Source: an uncultured Akkermansia sp. (GTDB lineage: Bacteria > Verrucomicrobiota > Verrucomicrobiia > Verrucomicrobiales > Akkermansiaceae). Taken from it: a stretch of DNA of 64,000 nt. A program made the translations under genes and the position numbers. The DNA is taken from positions 83,796 through 147,795 of the forward strand of contig CASFPZ010000001.1 of NCBI GenBank assembly GCA_949296365.1. Reading direction: 5' to 3'. A model generated the notes under the pieces. It was not told where the DNA came from. It did no database searches and worked only from the letters and a program-made list of their open reading frames with translations. Shown piece by piece: positions 38,260 through 47,301 of the stretch (the first letter of the stretch is position 1; each line of letters opens with the position of its first letter).

Positions 38260-40887
38260 TTATTCGTTCTCAAATTGAACATCTGGATATTTCTTTTTGA
38301 GGTAAATGGTTTGTAGGTTTTTAACATCAGCCTCACTCATGGAAGAAATTTTTTCTTTGAGTTCCATCACTTGCAAAAGCGGTTTTTTCTGTGATTCTGG
38401 CAAATAATCTTTCCAATCAATACCCATATATTGCATGATCTCAAGTTCATTAGGATCAAAGGGAACAACTCTCGGACTATATGGGAAAAAAACCTCTGAT
38501 CGACAGGTAACATACATGTCTTGAACATGATGCCAAATTTTCTCCATTGCCAACTCAAACTGATGATGGTCTTGTTGATCCCAAAATCTTAAAAACCAAC
38601 GCCAATATGAGTTGAGATAAGACGCGTCTTGTTTCTCTAATTTTCTGTATATTCCATACTGCATCAATCTGTTCTGCGATAAAAATCCTCCGGAAACATA
38701 ATGTGCCTGGTTGATAGCCGGAGAATCCTTAACTGCCCAGAAAGAAGCCCGTTGCCAATCCTTTAATAACTCTGCGTTCTTTTCAAGTTCGTTGCGTTTC
38801 GGGTCTACTGGTTTCAAGGGCTTCTCTCCATAAGCAAGTTGGTCGTGATAAAAACGTACATCTACAGGAAATCCTGTGCCTTTTTCTAACAATGAAGTAA
38901 ATATGCCATTCAATATCGTTTTTGTAGAATAATTATTTAAAATTCTTACATAATATCTACCAGGTTCACATACATAAAAAGATTTATAAACGCCACAACC
39001 ATTAAAATCATACGCACGAGTACGAGCCAATACGGGTGCGCTAATGATCTGTTTTATCTCTTCCCCTGAAAATTGAGTTGGTTCTCCAGGTTGAGTTGGT
39101 TTTTCAGGAATATCGTCTTTCCTTACTTCTATCACATAATCCAAACATGAGTCACGACCTCCATCCTGTTTGTCATAATGGTAAAAATACAATGCCAACT
39201 CATACGAACCTTCCGGTACATCAATAACAGTCCACATATCTGGCCCATCGAACCCCTCTGGATAGTTTTCCCCATTTCTGTCCATTGATTGAGCTGCGGT
39301 ACGAGTCCCTGTGTGGGGATTATAGATCACATTGCGATTTTCTAAGACATTCCCTTGGAAGAATTGATTCCAGATTCCACCATCGCTTACATGGTGAGGT
39401 CCTATCAAACAACGGTTTTCACGTATATATGGTAATTCCTTAAACTCCAATGTGTCGTCTTCCAAAATCCATGGAACGGTGCTAGCGCCAATTTTATCGT
39501 TTCGGGGCTGGTCAGTACCGCAAAGCAATGCCATATGCGCCCCGTAACGTTGGCACCAATCCCCTTGCGTCGCCCAATCTTCCTTCCAAAAAACAATAGG
39601 AGACGTACCCCCTTCACTTAAAAGACGATCGCGTTTGGCCCATTCATTGTCCCAAGCAGAGTTTTGGGGTAATGGTGGAGGAATAGGATTGGAAATCGAA
39701 TGACGCTGTTTAGGAAGAGACAACGTATTCCGCGAATTACCTTGATGAATTTCCACCAAGCCTTCTCCGTACGTCGCGGCATACACGTATCCTCCTGGCA
39801 ACACCAGGAACGATTTAATGCATGGAAATGCATTTTTTCCAGGAAACTGGCTTTCTTTGATCTTTGTTAATGTTGAAGAATTCAGTAAACACGCACCCTG
39901 TTTGCGAAAACCAACCCAAACTCCTTCCCGGCTCTCCGCGATGCATGTGATGAAATCTTCCGGTAAAAGCTTTTCGGAAGAAACAGTAGATGGGCTGTGA
40001 GGAACGACAATATCCCAAAGACCTTTGTTCTTTTCTATATAATTCTTTCCCCTTATATAATGCCACTCGGGCTTCCCTGTGCGTTGTTTCCAAAAAGCCA
40101 ACCCGCTGTGCGTCCCAAGAAGTACCATCCCATTTTGCAAAACCGATATGTCGTTACACAAATTGGACGGCAATCCTTTTCCCTTTGCCTCAAAGGGCTG
40201 TCTCGAACGGTTGTTTTTATCCCAACTCCATGGCGCCTGCCCCGAATAAAGAAGTTTACGTGGCTCTCTTCCCGATATCACAGAAACGCCACTGCACTGG
40301 TAGGCAATCCATAAATTCCCCTTGCGGTCGTAAACAAGAGAAGCAACCTGGTCTTCCTGCAAGCCGTCCGCCCTGCTCAATGTGTGCCAAGATTCATCTG
40401 CCGGACAATAGATCGTTACCCCTCCAGATGTTGCTATTGCAACCTCTCCGGTTATCGGAGATACCGACAGATCAAATATCCGTTCTCCTGGTAGCGCATT
40501 GTCTCGATTATAACAGTTCCATTTTTCACCGTTAAACACGAAAACTCCCTGATTATCAGTTCCTATCCAGATTCTACCTTGTTTATCTTCGGCTATTGCA
40601 TAGCAATTAACATGATGTTCTAATCCGGAATAGTAAGATACTTCCATCCAGGAATCCTGATTGCGTTTGCTATAATCTCTTTCAGGATACAAACGATAAA
40701 CGCCTTCCCCTTCGCTGATCACCCAAATCGATCCATCTGACGCTAATAAAGCTCCTGTCAAATACTTCGCTGGACAAGGCGGCAATTTCCCGTCAAATTC
40801 GATCGTTCTAGCTTGAACGTATAGAGAAAAAAACGGGAAAATTATACTAATTATACTAATTATACTGATTATACTAAATATCTTCAT
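38260..40887 (-). CDS. Secreted beta-propeller protein (two-component-regulator propeller repeats)
   Basis: 875 residues. The signal peptide is unusual: its hydrophobic core is SIISIISIISII, encoded by a 9-bp DNA repeat. Residues about 40-410 form repeated blades with the propeller signature (GRIWIGTDNQGVFVFNG, GNLWIAYQCSGVSVI, EGVWVGFRKQGACLL). The rest (about 430-875) is a domain of unknown function with a beta-rich part containing YELALYFYHYDKQDGG and a helical C-terminal segment. Such propellers usually sense ligands in hybrid two-component sensors, but here no kinase domain follows, so it may be a secreted binding or adhesion protein. It lies 7 bases from the broken transglutaminase-like gene. 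Confidence 0.75.
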   Translation of the reverse strand: MKIFSIISIISIISIIFPFFSLYVQARTIEFDGKLPPCPAKYLTGALLASDGSIWVISEGEGVYRLYPERDYSKRNQDSWMEVSYYSGLEHHVNCYAIAEDKQGRIWIGTDNQGVFVFNGEKWNCYNRDNALPGERIFDLSVSPITGEVAIATSGGVTIYCPADESWHTLSRADGLQEDQVASLVYDRKGNLWIAYQCSGVSVISGREPRKLLYSGQAPWSWDKNNRSRQPFEAKGKGLPSNLCNDISVLQNGMVLLGTHSGLAFWKQRTGKPEWHYIRGKNYIEKNKGLWDIVVPHSPSTVSSEKLLPEDFITCIAESREGVWVGFRKQGACLLNSSTLTKIKESQFPGKNAFPCIKSFLVLPGGYVYAATYGEGLVEIHQGNSRNTLSLPKQRHSISNPIPPPLPQNSAWDNEWAKRDRLLSEGGTSPIVFWKEDWATQGDWCQRYGAHMALLCGTDQPRNDKIGASTVPWILEDDTLEFKELPYIRENRCLIGPHHVSDGGIWNQFFQGNVLENRNVIYNPHTGTRTAAQSMDRNGENYPEGFDGPDMWTVIDVPEGSYELALYFYHYDKQDGGRDSCLDYVIEVRKDDIPEKPTQPGEPTQFSGEEIKQIISAPVLARTRAYDFNGCGVYKSFYVCEPGRYYVRILNNYSTKTILNGIFTSLLEKGTGFPVDVRFYHDQLAYGEKPLKPVDPKRNELEKNAELLKDWQRASFWAVKDSPAINQAHYVSGGFLSQNRLMQYGIYRKLEKQDASYLNSYWRWFLRFWDQQDHHQFELAMEKIWHHVQDMYVTCRSEVFFPYSPRVVPFDPNELEIMQYMGIDWKDYLPESQKKPLLQVMELKEKISSMSEADVKNLQTIYLKKKYPDVQFENE
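40841..40876. repeat. 9-bp tandem repeat ATTATACTA (four copies) in a signal-peptide coding region
   Basis: Four back-to-back copies, three perfect and one with a final G, encode the Ile-Ile-Ser triplets of the signal peptide of the propeller protein. Copy-number changes would lengthen or shorten the hydrophobic core by three residues without a frameshift. Confidence 0.85.
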
Positions 40888-40893
40888 AACTCC

Positions 40894-42746
40894 TTAATTT
40901 AATTTTATCTGTTCTATTTTTTTCAAATATTGTTTGATTGTAAAATCATCTTTTTGTGATTTAGCAATATTTAAGCCTATTGTCAATAAGTCTTTCAAAT
41001 ACTCTTTATTGCTATATGATATTGGGTAGGATTTTACAAATTCATGTGCCACATCATTCAATCTTTCATTCTTCCAAGAACCTAGTAAATCAATATACAA
41101 ATTCACAAACCTCTTCCTTGTATTGTTACAAGTTTCTAACGAAGAAATGACCTCTTGAAGGAAAAAAACAAATTTTCTTTTTTGTTTGAGATTTAATTTT
41201 GTCAGATAAACAATACTCTTTCATTCTTTGTAAAATATTGCTGCTTGTTTTATGATCATAATGAATCTTCATTTCAGAAAGTTCGGAGATGTTCTCGCAA
41301 ATGAGTTTCCACGCATTTCTCAAATAAATTTCTTGAGATGTGGCAGATTCTTTCTTATCTACTAAATATGATAGGATATGAAGTATTTCTTTGTTTTTTA
41401 TCCCTTTCATTTTAGGGATTACATGACTTTGAATAATATATTCCATAAATGCGGGTTCTTCATGAAAAGCTGTCTGAAGCCCTTTCATAATATTTTTTAA
41501 ATTTAATCCAAATTGTTTTTTTGAGATTTTTCGTAATTTTGCTTCCCATGCTGGATAATTTTTTCTGTTACATTTTATTGATTCTTCAACTAGTTGATCT
41601 CGCAGAGACAAATCTTTTACTAGACAAGCCCAATAAAACATAGTGGTTCTCTTTCTATTGTCAGACAGACCTAAATAATGATCTAGTACCTGAATCATGA
41701 TAGCAGGGCCTTCCCAGGGGATAGAGAGCCCACCCTGTATCCAATTCCATCCTCCACACACATTATTGCCGATGACCCAATTGTTTTCAGATTTTTTCCA
41801 GATAAATGCACAGTGCCCTGGCTGTCCTACCGGATATGCAGGGATACCTTTAACTCTGCAGAAACCACTAGCACCTTTTGAAACGGCTCCACAAACTCCC
41901 CCATACTCAATATATAATTGCAATGAAATAGGTTTGTTATCATAGAATAGGCTTCCTTGATGAACACTAATCCCATTCTTGTTTTTAGACCGATATGGAA
42001 TAAACCCAGTCGCCACATCACCGATATTTGATGGCTTTACCTTGTCTTTTTTATCTAAGTAGTCAAGGGCCCATTGATAATCACTCGGATCTCCTATAGA
42101 TTCTATAGTCATCAGAAGAATACTCATTTCCCACGGCCGAAGATGCTCAAATTGCGGAAATAACCGACCTTCTAAATAAGATTTCTTATAATAATCTATC
42201 TTAGAGTATAATATTTCATCGTCGTATTTATCTGCTAAAATAGAAGCGCCTACAATAAGGTTTGTTATGGGGGGGGGGTTAAATTTCTATTTTCTTTTTT
42301 CCAAAAATTATAAATAAAATTAAACGTTTCTTTATTGATTTTATTAGAGAATGCTAAATCTTCAAATATAGTAGTTTTTTGACATAACCAATTTACAAAT
42401 TCACGATCTTTAAGTGCATTACATATTTTTAATTTACGCATTGCATCTGATTGAAAACAAAATCCTACATGCGTAGTCAACATAAATTCTTTATCGGAAA
42501 GAAGATGATCAATATAATTTGAATTTGTTCTATTTTTTTCAATTTTGTAGTTATCTCATTCTTACAAAATTCAGTTATTTTTTTACAATCACCTGAATTT
42601 AGTGCCATCTCAATTCTAGACGACGCATAGACTTCTTCAATATAGTTGCAAAAAAATAGAAGAATGGTAGTCAATAAAACGACGTTCAAATACCTGAAAC
42701 AACAGATACGATAGATTCTCGTTTTTTTTGTCAAACTGTCTTTCAT
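40894..42746 (-). pseudogene. Broken exported transglutaminase-like protein (three frameshifts at homopolymers)
   Basis: Four consecutive minus-strand frames join into one protein of about 610 residues. The N-terminus (42746) has a signal peptide or anchor (VVLLTTILLFFCNYIEEVYA). The frame then shifts near an A7 tract (about 42533-42539), at a run of ten G (42269-42278; 8 or 11 would restore it), and near an A-rich tract (about 41161-41185). The middle section has a transglutaminase-like core: GGVCGAVSKGASGFC with the candidate Cys and GQPGHCAFIW with the candidate His. Between shifts the frames read smoothly, for example PQFEHLRPWEMSILL across the apparent start at 42127. It may be decayed, phase-variable or mis-sequenced. 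It lies directly upstream of the propeller gene on the same strand. Confidence 0.7.
42269..42278. repeat. Homopolymer run of ten G
   Basis: The longest mononucleotide run noticed in the window. It sits inside the broken transglutaminase-like gene at one of its frameshift points, the classic position of a slipped-strand switch. Confidence 0.8.
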
Positions 42747-43138
42747 TTGTATAAAAATAGCATTGAAGCACTCCGAGTCAATATTTTTTCTCCTAGATGC
42801 AAAAAAAGGGGGTCTGTTTCAAATCTGCTGGTTCCATCAAAGTCAGTTAGTATGACTCTCAGTAGGTGGCCCAACCCTTGCATTGGCTTGTAATACCTTT
42901 TACAAGCTTATTATGTTCAACTATTTGTGTTAATTCAAAGGTTGACTCATGGGCCAATCCTGTCAACTGAAATCATCACTCTTAGTCGAGCTCAGAGTTG
43001 AACGAAGAGGTGTTTTTATACCCTAAATGTCATACTTTGTGACTTATGTGATCGATGCTCAATACCGGAGAACCGCTTTACATGGCTTGTGGTCGATCGG
43101 TGAAATGTCTTGAAGACTTCTTTTCTTCACTAACCTAG
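42747..43138. other. Decayed DNA between the broken gene and the IS remnant
   Basis: About 390 bases without a usable frame. Scattered pieces on the plus strand (for example around 43030-43120, reading CDLCDRCSIPENRFTWLVVD) could be the N-terminal zinc-finger part of an ISL3-type transposase interrupted by stops. No terminal inverted repeats were found. Confidence 0.4.
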
Positions 43139-43534
43139 GGACAACGCCAATCGATCCAATGTGTAGGTATTGATCGCAGTAATACCTATAAAACAGCAAT
43201 CAAAAAATATTTACCGCGTGCTTATCTATGTTTTGATCGTTTTCATATGACCTCCAATCTCAATGCGGCACTCGATCAAGTACGCAGCGAGGAGCTCAGG
43301 AAGGCTAGTGAAATGGACAGGGGAGTCATAGCCAACTCACGTTATTTACTGTTAAGAGGCAAAGAGAATGTACCGGAATATACAAAAAATCGAGATCTAA
43401 GAGCGAACCGCGGTAGAAAACCATCGCCCCGCGAAGGCAAGTACAAGTCTAGAGCGTGTATTCTTCTCTTTGTAAGCAAGCTTTTTGAAAGGGTTGCAGG
43501 AGTTATTAGAAATTTAGTAGGGTGCCCGGATTGA
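43139..43534 (+). pseudogene. ISL3-family transposase remnant
   Basis: The open frame after a TAG at 43136 reads ...QCVGIDRSNTYK... and then YLPRAYLCFDRFHMTSNLN, AALDQVRSEELRKA and RYLLLRGKENVPE. The CFDRFH motif and the following NxAxDxVRxxE and RYLLL...KENxPE blocks are diagnostic of ISL3 DDE transposases. VGID is joined almost directly to the K-x-Y-L-P block, so about 60 residues around the first catalytic Asp are deleted. The N-terminal part is also missing. The frame ends at the start of the tonB-like gene. Extent of the original element is unclear. Confidence 0.75.
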
Positions 43535-43572
43535 TTATTGAACAGAGGCTGTTTTTGTGGAAGAGTCAAGAC

Positions 43573-45129
43573 GTGCCCTCTAAGACTCGAGATGATTCAT
43601 TTGAAGTATCTTGGAAGTTGTGTGTGTTGATATCTTTGTTGATTCACGCAGCGATAGTGGGTGCTTCATGGTGGGTTCCAGCGTCGGTGTGGAATCCTCA
43701 AAATCTGAGCCAACAGCAGAAAGGCAAAAAGCATCTTCTTGTCGAAATCCATCCGAATGTGTTGGAAAAAGCTCAAAAAGACCAAGGTAATCTTGTGGCC
43801 CAGCAGGATCAGGAACAAACAAAACCTCAATTTCTCAAAACCTCTCCAGAGCAGGAAACGGTCGAAGAAGTACCCCAATCGGAATTTATTGGCGAACGTC
43901 GCACAAAAGCGTCTGGGGGCCCTAAACCTCCGGATGATATTAAAGAATTACCTGCGCAGGAAGGCGAGGAAAATCGCGATGAAATTGTTTTGTTTGACCA
44001 GGAACGTCAAGATGGTGTGTTAGAACATGAACAAAAGGGAAGTTATTCACATTCTCACCATGCCGTGGTACAGCGCGTTGCTCCATTGCAAGAATCTCAA
44101 CAGCAGTTGCTCGTTCCTCAAAATTTCTCGCCCTCAAGATCCATACCCTCTCAGCAGATGGATATTGTTTCTTCGCCTCCTAGTGAGGCCAGTATGCTGG
44201 CCGATCCTGCTTTCCGGGAGCAAACGGGACCGGCTCCAAATGAGTTACACGGAACGGCTCTTCGTGCAGCCCAAGGGCAGGAGAGAACTAGAGAAACAGA
44301 GGATGAAGTAACGGCTCGAGACCAGCGACAAGCGGCTGACAATGGGAAAACTGGCCAGGCGGATGGCGTACAACAGAGTGAATCGGGCGACCCGACGGAG
44401 CTGGCCTTGGCAGAGACGAATTCAGATAGAACCACAGAACCCCGTGAAGATAGCATAGATAATCGAGCGGACCAGGACCAGAGTGATTCAGAAGAGCATA
44501 ACAATAGTCAACGCCAAGATCTCTTGTCTAGCGTTATGGATAATGACCGAGTAACTTCTTTGCCGCGACCTGCTCGCTCCGACAAGAGTGAGCATGAGAA
44601 GGAACTGGGCCGACAGGAGGATTGGGCTCCACAACTGGCCATGCAGGGAAATAATAAGTTATCTGGTACAACTGCTAATCAGGAGCCTAGTGGGGCAGCA
44701 AGCCAGCCCAAAGTTTATTACGATCCAGCCTTTAGCCCTGACGCGCAACCGGGCTTTAGAACTGCTGAACGTAAAACCAAGACGACTGGCCGATTCAGTT
44801 TTGGACATAATGCCGCGCTTAATGTTGATGCAACGCCGACAGGAATGTATATGGCGATGGTTTATCGTGCAATTGCTGCGTGCTGGTACCGTCAGTGTGA
44901 ACGTAACATGGATCTTATTGTGCCAGGGACAATTCATATTCGAGTGTGGCTGGATGAAGATGGTCGAGTCACCTCTATTCGTGAACTGGGGCGAGAAGGC
45001 GCTAGTGTTGTCCAGAAATCCTTTACTTTCATAGCTATTCAACAGGCGTCTATTCCCCGCATGCCTCCTGAAGTTAGAAAGGGACTTATTGGGGGTAAGA
45101 TGGAGCTTTATTTTGATTTTAACTTTTAA
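43573..45129 (+). CDS. TonB/TolA-like energy transducer with a long charged linker
   Basis: 518 residues from the GTG at 43573, which follows GGAAGAG by 7 bases; an upstream GTG at 43522 would add 17 residues that may derive from the IS remnant. One membrane anchor (about 13-35) is followed by some 370 residues rich in Gln, Glu, Asp, Ser and Pro, long enough to span the periplasm, and a C-terminal domain (about 420-518) with YMAMVYRAIAACWYRQCER and IHIRVWLDEDGRVTSI, the pattern of TonB/TolA C-termini. It is followed by exbB and exbD, so it forms a complete energy-transduction system for outer-membrane transport or envelope stability. Confidence 0.8.
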   Translation: MPSKTRDDSFEVSWKLCVLISLLIHAAIVGASWWVPASVWNPQNLSQQQKGKKHLLVEIHPNVLEKAQKDQGNLVAQQDQEQTKPQFLKTSPEQETVEEVPQSEFIGERRTKASGGPKPPDDIKELPAQEGEENRDEIVLFDQERQDGVLEHEQKGSYSHSHHAVVQRVAPLQESQQQLLVPQNFSPSRSIPSQQMDIVSSPPSEASMLADPAFREQTGPAPNELHGTALRAAQGQERTRETEDEVTARDQRQAADNGKTGQADGVQQSESGDPTELALAETNSDRTTEPREDSIDNRADQDQSDSEEHNNSQRQDLLSSVMDNDRVTSLPRPARSDKSEHEKELGRQEDWAPQLAMQGNNKLSGTTANQEPSGAASQPKVYYDPAFSPDAQPGFRTAERKTKTTGRFSFGHNAALNVDATPTGMYMAMVYRAIAACWYRQCERNMDLIVPGTIHIRVWLDEDGRVTSIRELGREGASVVQKSFTFIAIQQASIPRMPPEVRKGLIGGKMELYFDFNF

Positions 45130-45142
45130 TTGATTATTCTTT

Positions 45143-45760
45143 ATGCAGATGTTTCAGCAAATAGTTCATTTTTTCCAGGATGGCGGTATATTCATGTATC
45201 CGCTGGCTTTGTGTTCTGTTGTTCTCGTAACTGCCATTGTTTATCGGATCTTGAATGTCAGAACTTCGTCTATTGCGCCGCAGTCTTTGGTCAAATTGAT
45301 TCGAGAAAGTTCTTCAGATCCTGAGAGTGTTAATCAGTTGGAGATGGTGGCTCGTTCATCTCGATCTCCTTTAGGACGTTTGGTGCAGACGGTTTTTGAG
45401 TATCGTGAGGCTGATGAAATGGCTTTGACTACCATCGTGGAGTCAAAGGCAAAAGAAGAATTTGTGAAGTTGCAGTCAGGGTTGCCGTTGATCGAAATGA
45501 TCATTATGATTGCTCCGATGTTTGGTATTTTGGGAACGGCTTCGGGGTTGGTGATTGTTTTTGCTGCTTTTGGCTTGGAAGACAATAGTGGCCAAATTGC
45601 CCGCGGTATTTCTAATGCGCTCAATACGACTATAGCTGGGTTAGCCATTGCTGCTCCGGCAGTGATTGCCAATGTATGTTTTACGCATCACTTGGAACGT
45701 ATTTCCACGAAGATGGAAGCTATTATTGCGGAATTGATCGCCTGTCGAGCAAAACGGTAA
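45143..45760 (+). CDS. exbB: ExbB/TolQ-family proton channel protein
   Basis: 205 residues with three membrane segments. The MotA/TolQ/ExbB channel core is at about 110-190, with LIEMIIMIAPMFGILGTASGLV and ISNALNTTIAGLAIAAPAVIA, holding the conserved Thr and small residues that face ExbD. Inner-membrane partner of ExbD and the upstream TonB/TolA-like protein; gene gaps are 13 and 12 bases. Confidence 0.92.
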   Translation: MQMFQQIVHFFQDGGIFMYPLALCSVVLVTAIVYRILNVRTSSIAPQSLVKLIRESSSDPESVNQLEMVARSSRSPLGRLVQTVFEYREADEMALTTIVESKAKEEFVKLQSGLPLIEMIIMIAPMFGILGTASGLVIVFAAFGLEDNSGQIARGISNALNTTIAGLAIAAPAVIANVCFTHHLERISTKMEAIIAELIACRAKR

Positions 45761-45772
45761 ATTATTGTTCTT

Positions 45773-46195
45773 ATGCAGTTTTATAGGAAAAAAGCATTTT
45801 CAAAAGAATCGGTGCCGATCGTTCCGATGATCGATATTTTGACGATTTTGCTCATTTTCTTCATTGTTCATACACAGTGGAAACGGCCTCAGAATTTCCT
45901 CAAAATTGATGTACCGGGGGTGGAATATATTGAGAGTGAAGAGAGCAATGTGCGACGCGGAGTGTTGGCAGTATCGGCGACTTCTGAAATTACTTTAGAC
46001 GGGAAGTCCGTTTCTTTGCAAAAATTGTCAACACGCCTTAAAGCTTATCAGAAGAATTATCCAGGCAGAAAACTTCAGATTGATGTTGACCAAAAGGCTT
46101 CTTTTGGAACAGTTGTGAGTATCTGGGATATTCTGACATCTGCTGGTATTGACGTCAAAGAAGTTCCTGCCAGAATCGAAGTCGAACAAAAATAA
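45773..46195 (+). CDS. exbD: ExbD/TolR-family transport energiser
   Basis: 140 residues. One membrane helix at about 15-32 begins with the proton-carrying Asp (VPMIDILTILLIFFIV). The periplasmic domain follows. With ExbB it couples proton flow to the TonB-like protein. The peptide deformylase gene starts 21 bases later. Confidence 0.92.
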   Translation: MQFYRKKAFSKESVPIVPMIDILTILLIFFIVHTQWKRPQNFLKIDVPGVEYIESEESNVRRGVLAVSATSEITLDGKSVSLQKLSTRLKAYQKNYPGRKLQIDVDQKASFGTVVSIWDILTSAGIDVKEVPARIEVEQK

Positions 46196-46216
46196 TATTT
46201 AAAAGTACGTTTAGAA

Positions 46217-46768
46217 TTGATTGATATGCTTCTTGAAATAGTACAGTACGGACATCCTGTTTTGCGGCAAAAGTGTCGTTCTATTGAACATGTAGACGAC
46301 GGAATTAGAGACCTTGCCAAAAATATGCTGGAGACTATGTATGCTGCCGATGGTGTTGGTCTGGCAGCTCCTCAGGTCAATATACCGATCCAGTTAATTT
46401 GTATTGATATCCCAGAAGATGAAGATTCGGTCTCTTTGTTGAAGGTCGATGGTGAAGATAGGAAATTGTCCGATATCATGCCTTTGATCTTTATTAACCC
46501 TTCGTTAGAGCCATATGGTGAGATGGAATCGTGTCAAGAAGGGTGTTTGAGTGTTCGTAAAATACGCGCATCTGTGGCTCGTCCTAAAAAAGTACGTGCG
46601 ACGGTGACGTTGCTGGATGGCAAGACGGTAACGATAGACTGCGATGGCCTACTTGCACGTTGTTTCCAACATGAATGCGATCACTTGAATGGTGTCCTCT
46701 TTGTGGAACGAGTTTCGTCAGCTCAGCGGTTGACATTGAAGAGCAAACTCAAAAGATTATTCGGTTAG
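46217..46768 (+). CDS. def: Peptide deformylase
   Basis: 183 residues. The three active-site motifs are GVGLAAPQV (about 46-54), EGCLSV (near 110) and QHECDHLNG (near 153), providing Cys and two His as metal ligands and the catalytic Glu. It removes the N-formyl group from new proteins. The last 4 bases overlap the convergent recO gene. Confidence 0.95.
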   Translation: MIDMLLEIVQYGHPVLRQKCRSIEHVDDGIRDLAKNMLETMYAADGVGLAAPQVNIPIQLICIDIPEDEDSVSLLKVDGEDRKLSDIMPLIFINPSLEPYGEMESCQEGCLSVRKIRASVARPKKVRATVTLLDGKTVTIDCDGLLARCFQHECDHLNGVLFVERVSSAQRLTLKSKLKRLFG

Positions 46769-47301
46769 TTCGCAAGCAGGGCAAGAATGGCGTTTCGTTG
46801 ATGTGTGGGAATTTTCCCAAAATGCCGAGAGAGGATGTCGCAAGGGGATTCTCGGCTACCGTGCAGACCATGGAGGCGTACAATTTCGCGCTCAAAATGG
46901 AACAAAGCTTTCTGAGTAGGGGAGGTTGTATCGAGGTAATTGAGAGCCCGAACCAAGAGATCGTAGAATTCTGGGACTGGCGTATCTGGCTCGGTAATTA
47001 GCAGAAGGAGCCGTACAAAATATGATGCTAGGGACAAGCGAGCGTATTCTTGACGAATTGTAAGCCGTGGATACACAACGGAGGCGGAAACTAGTGAATG
47101 CAGGTTGCTTTTCTTGGAGAACCTCCATTGAATGATATCGTTGAAGAAGAGATCTAACTTTCCAGAAAAGGCATTGTTAGGGCGCAATACACCGCGAGCG
47201 GCAGTGCGTATGAGACCGTAATTTTTTGTTAGCCAGACGACGATCAGTCCGGTATCCCCGATTGGATACGTTTTGAGCAGGATCGCTTGATCTTCGTTCA
47301 C
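46765..47301 (-). CDS. recO: DNA repair protein RecO (short form)
   Basis: 178 residues. The N-terminal OB-fold begins EDQAILLKTYPIGDTGLIVVWLT with TRG-like TAARGVLR, followed by the helical domain (ASYFVRLLLLITEP). The family is often about 230-250 residues; the C-terminal zinc-finger part is reduced and no Cys cluster is seen. It assists RecF-pathway recombination. Its ATG overlaps the dxs stop on the same strand. Confidence 0.82.
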   Translation of the reverse strand: MNEDQAILLKTYPIGDTGLIVVWLTKNYGLIRTAARGVLRPNNAFSGKLDLFFNDIIQWRFSKKSNLHSLVSASVVYPRLTIRQEYARLSLASYFVRLLLLITEPDTPVPEFYDLLVRALNYLDTTSPTQKALFHFEREIVRLHGLHGSRESPCDILSRHFGKIPTHQRNAILALLAN

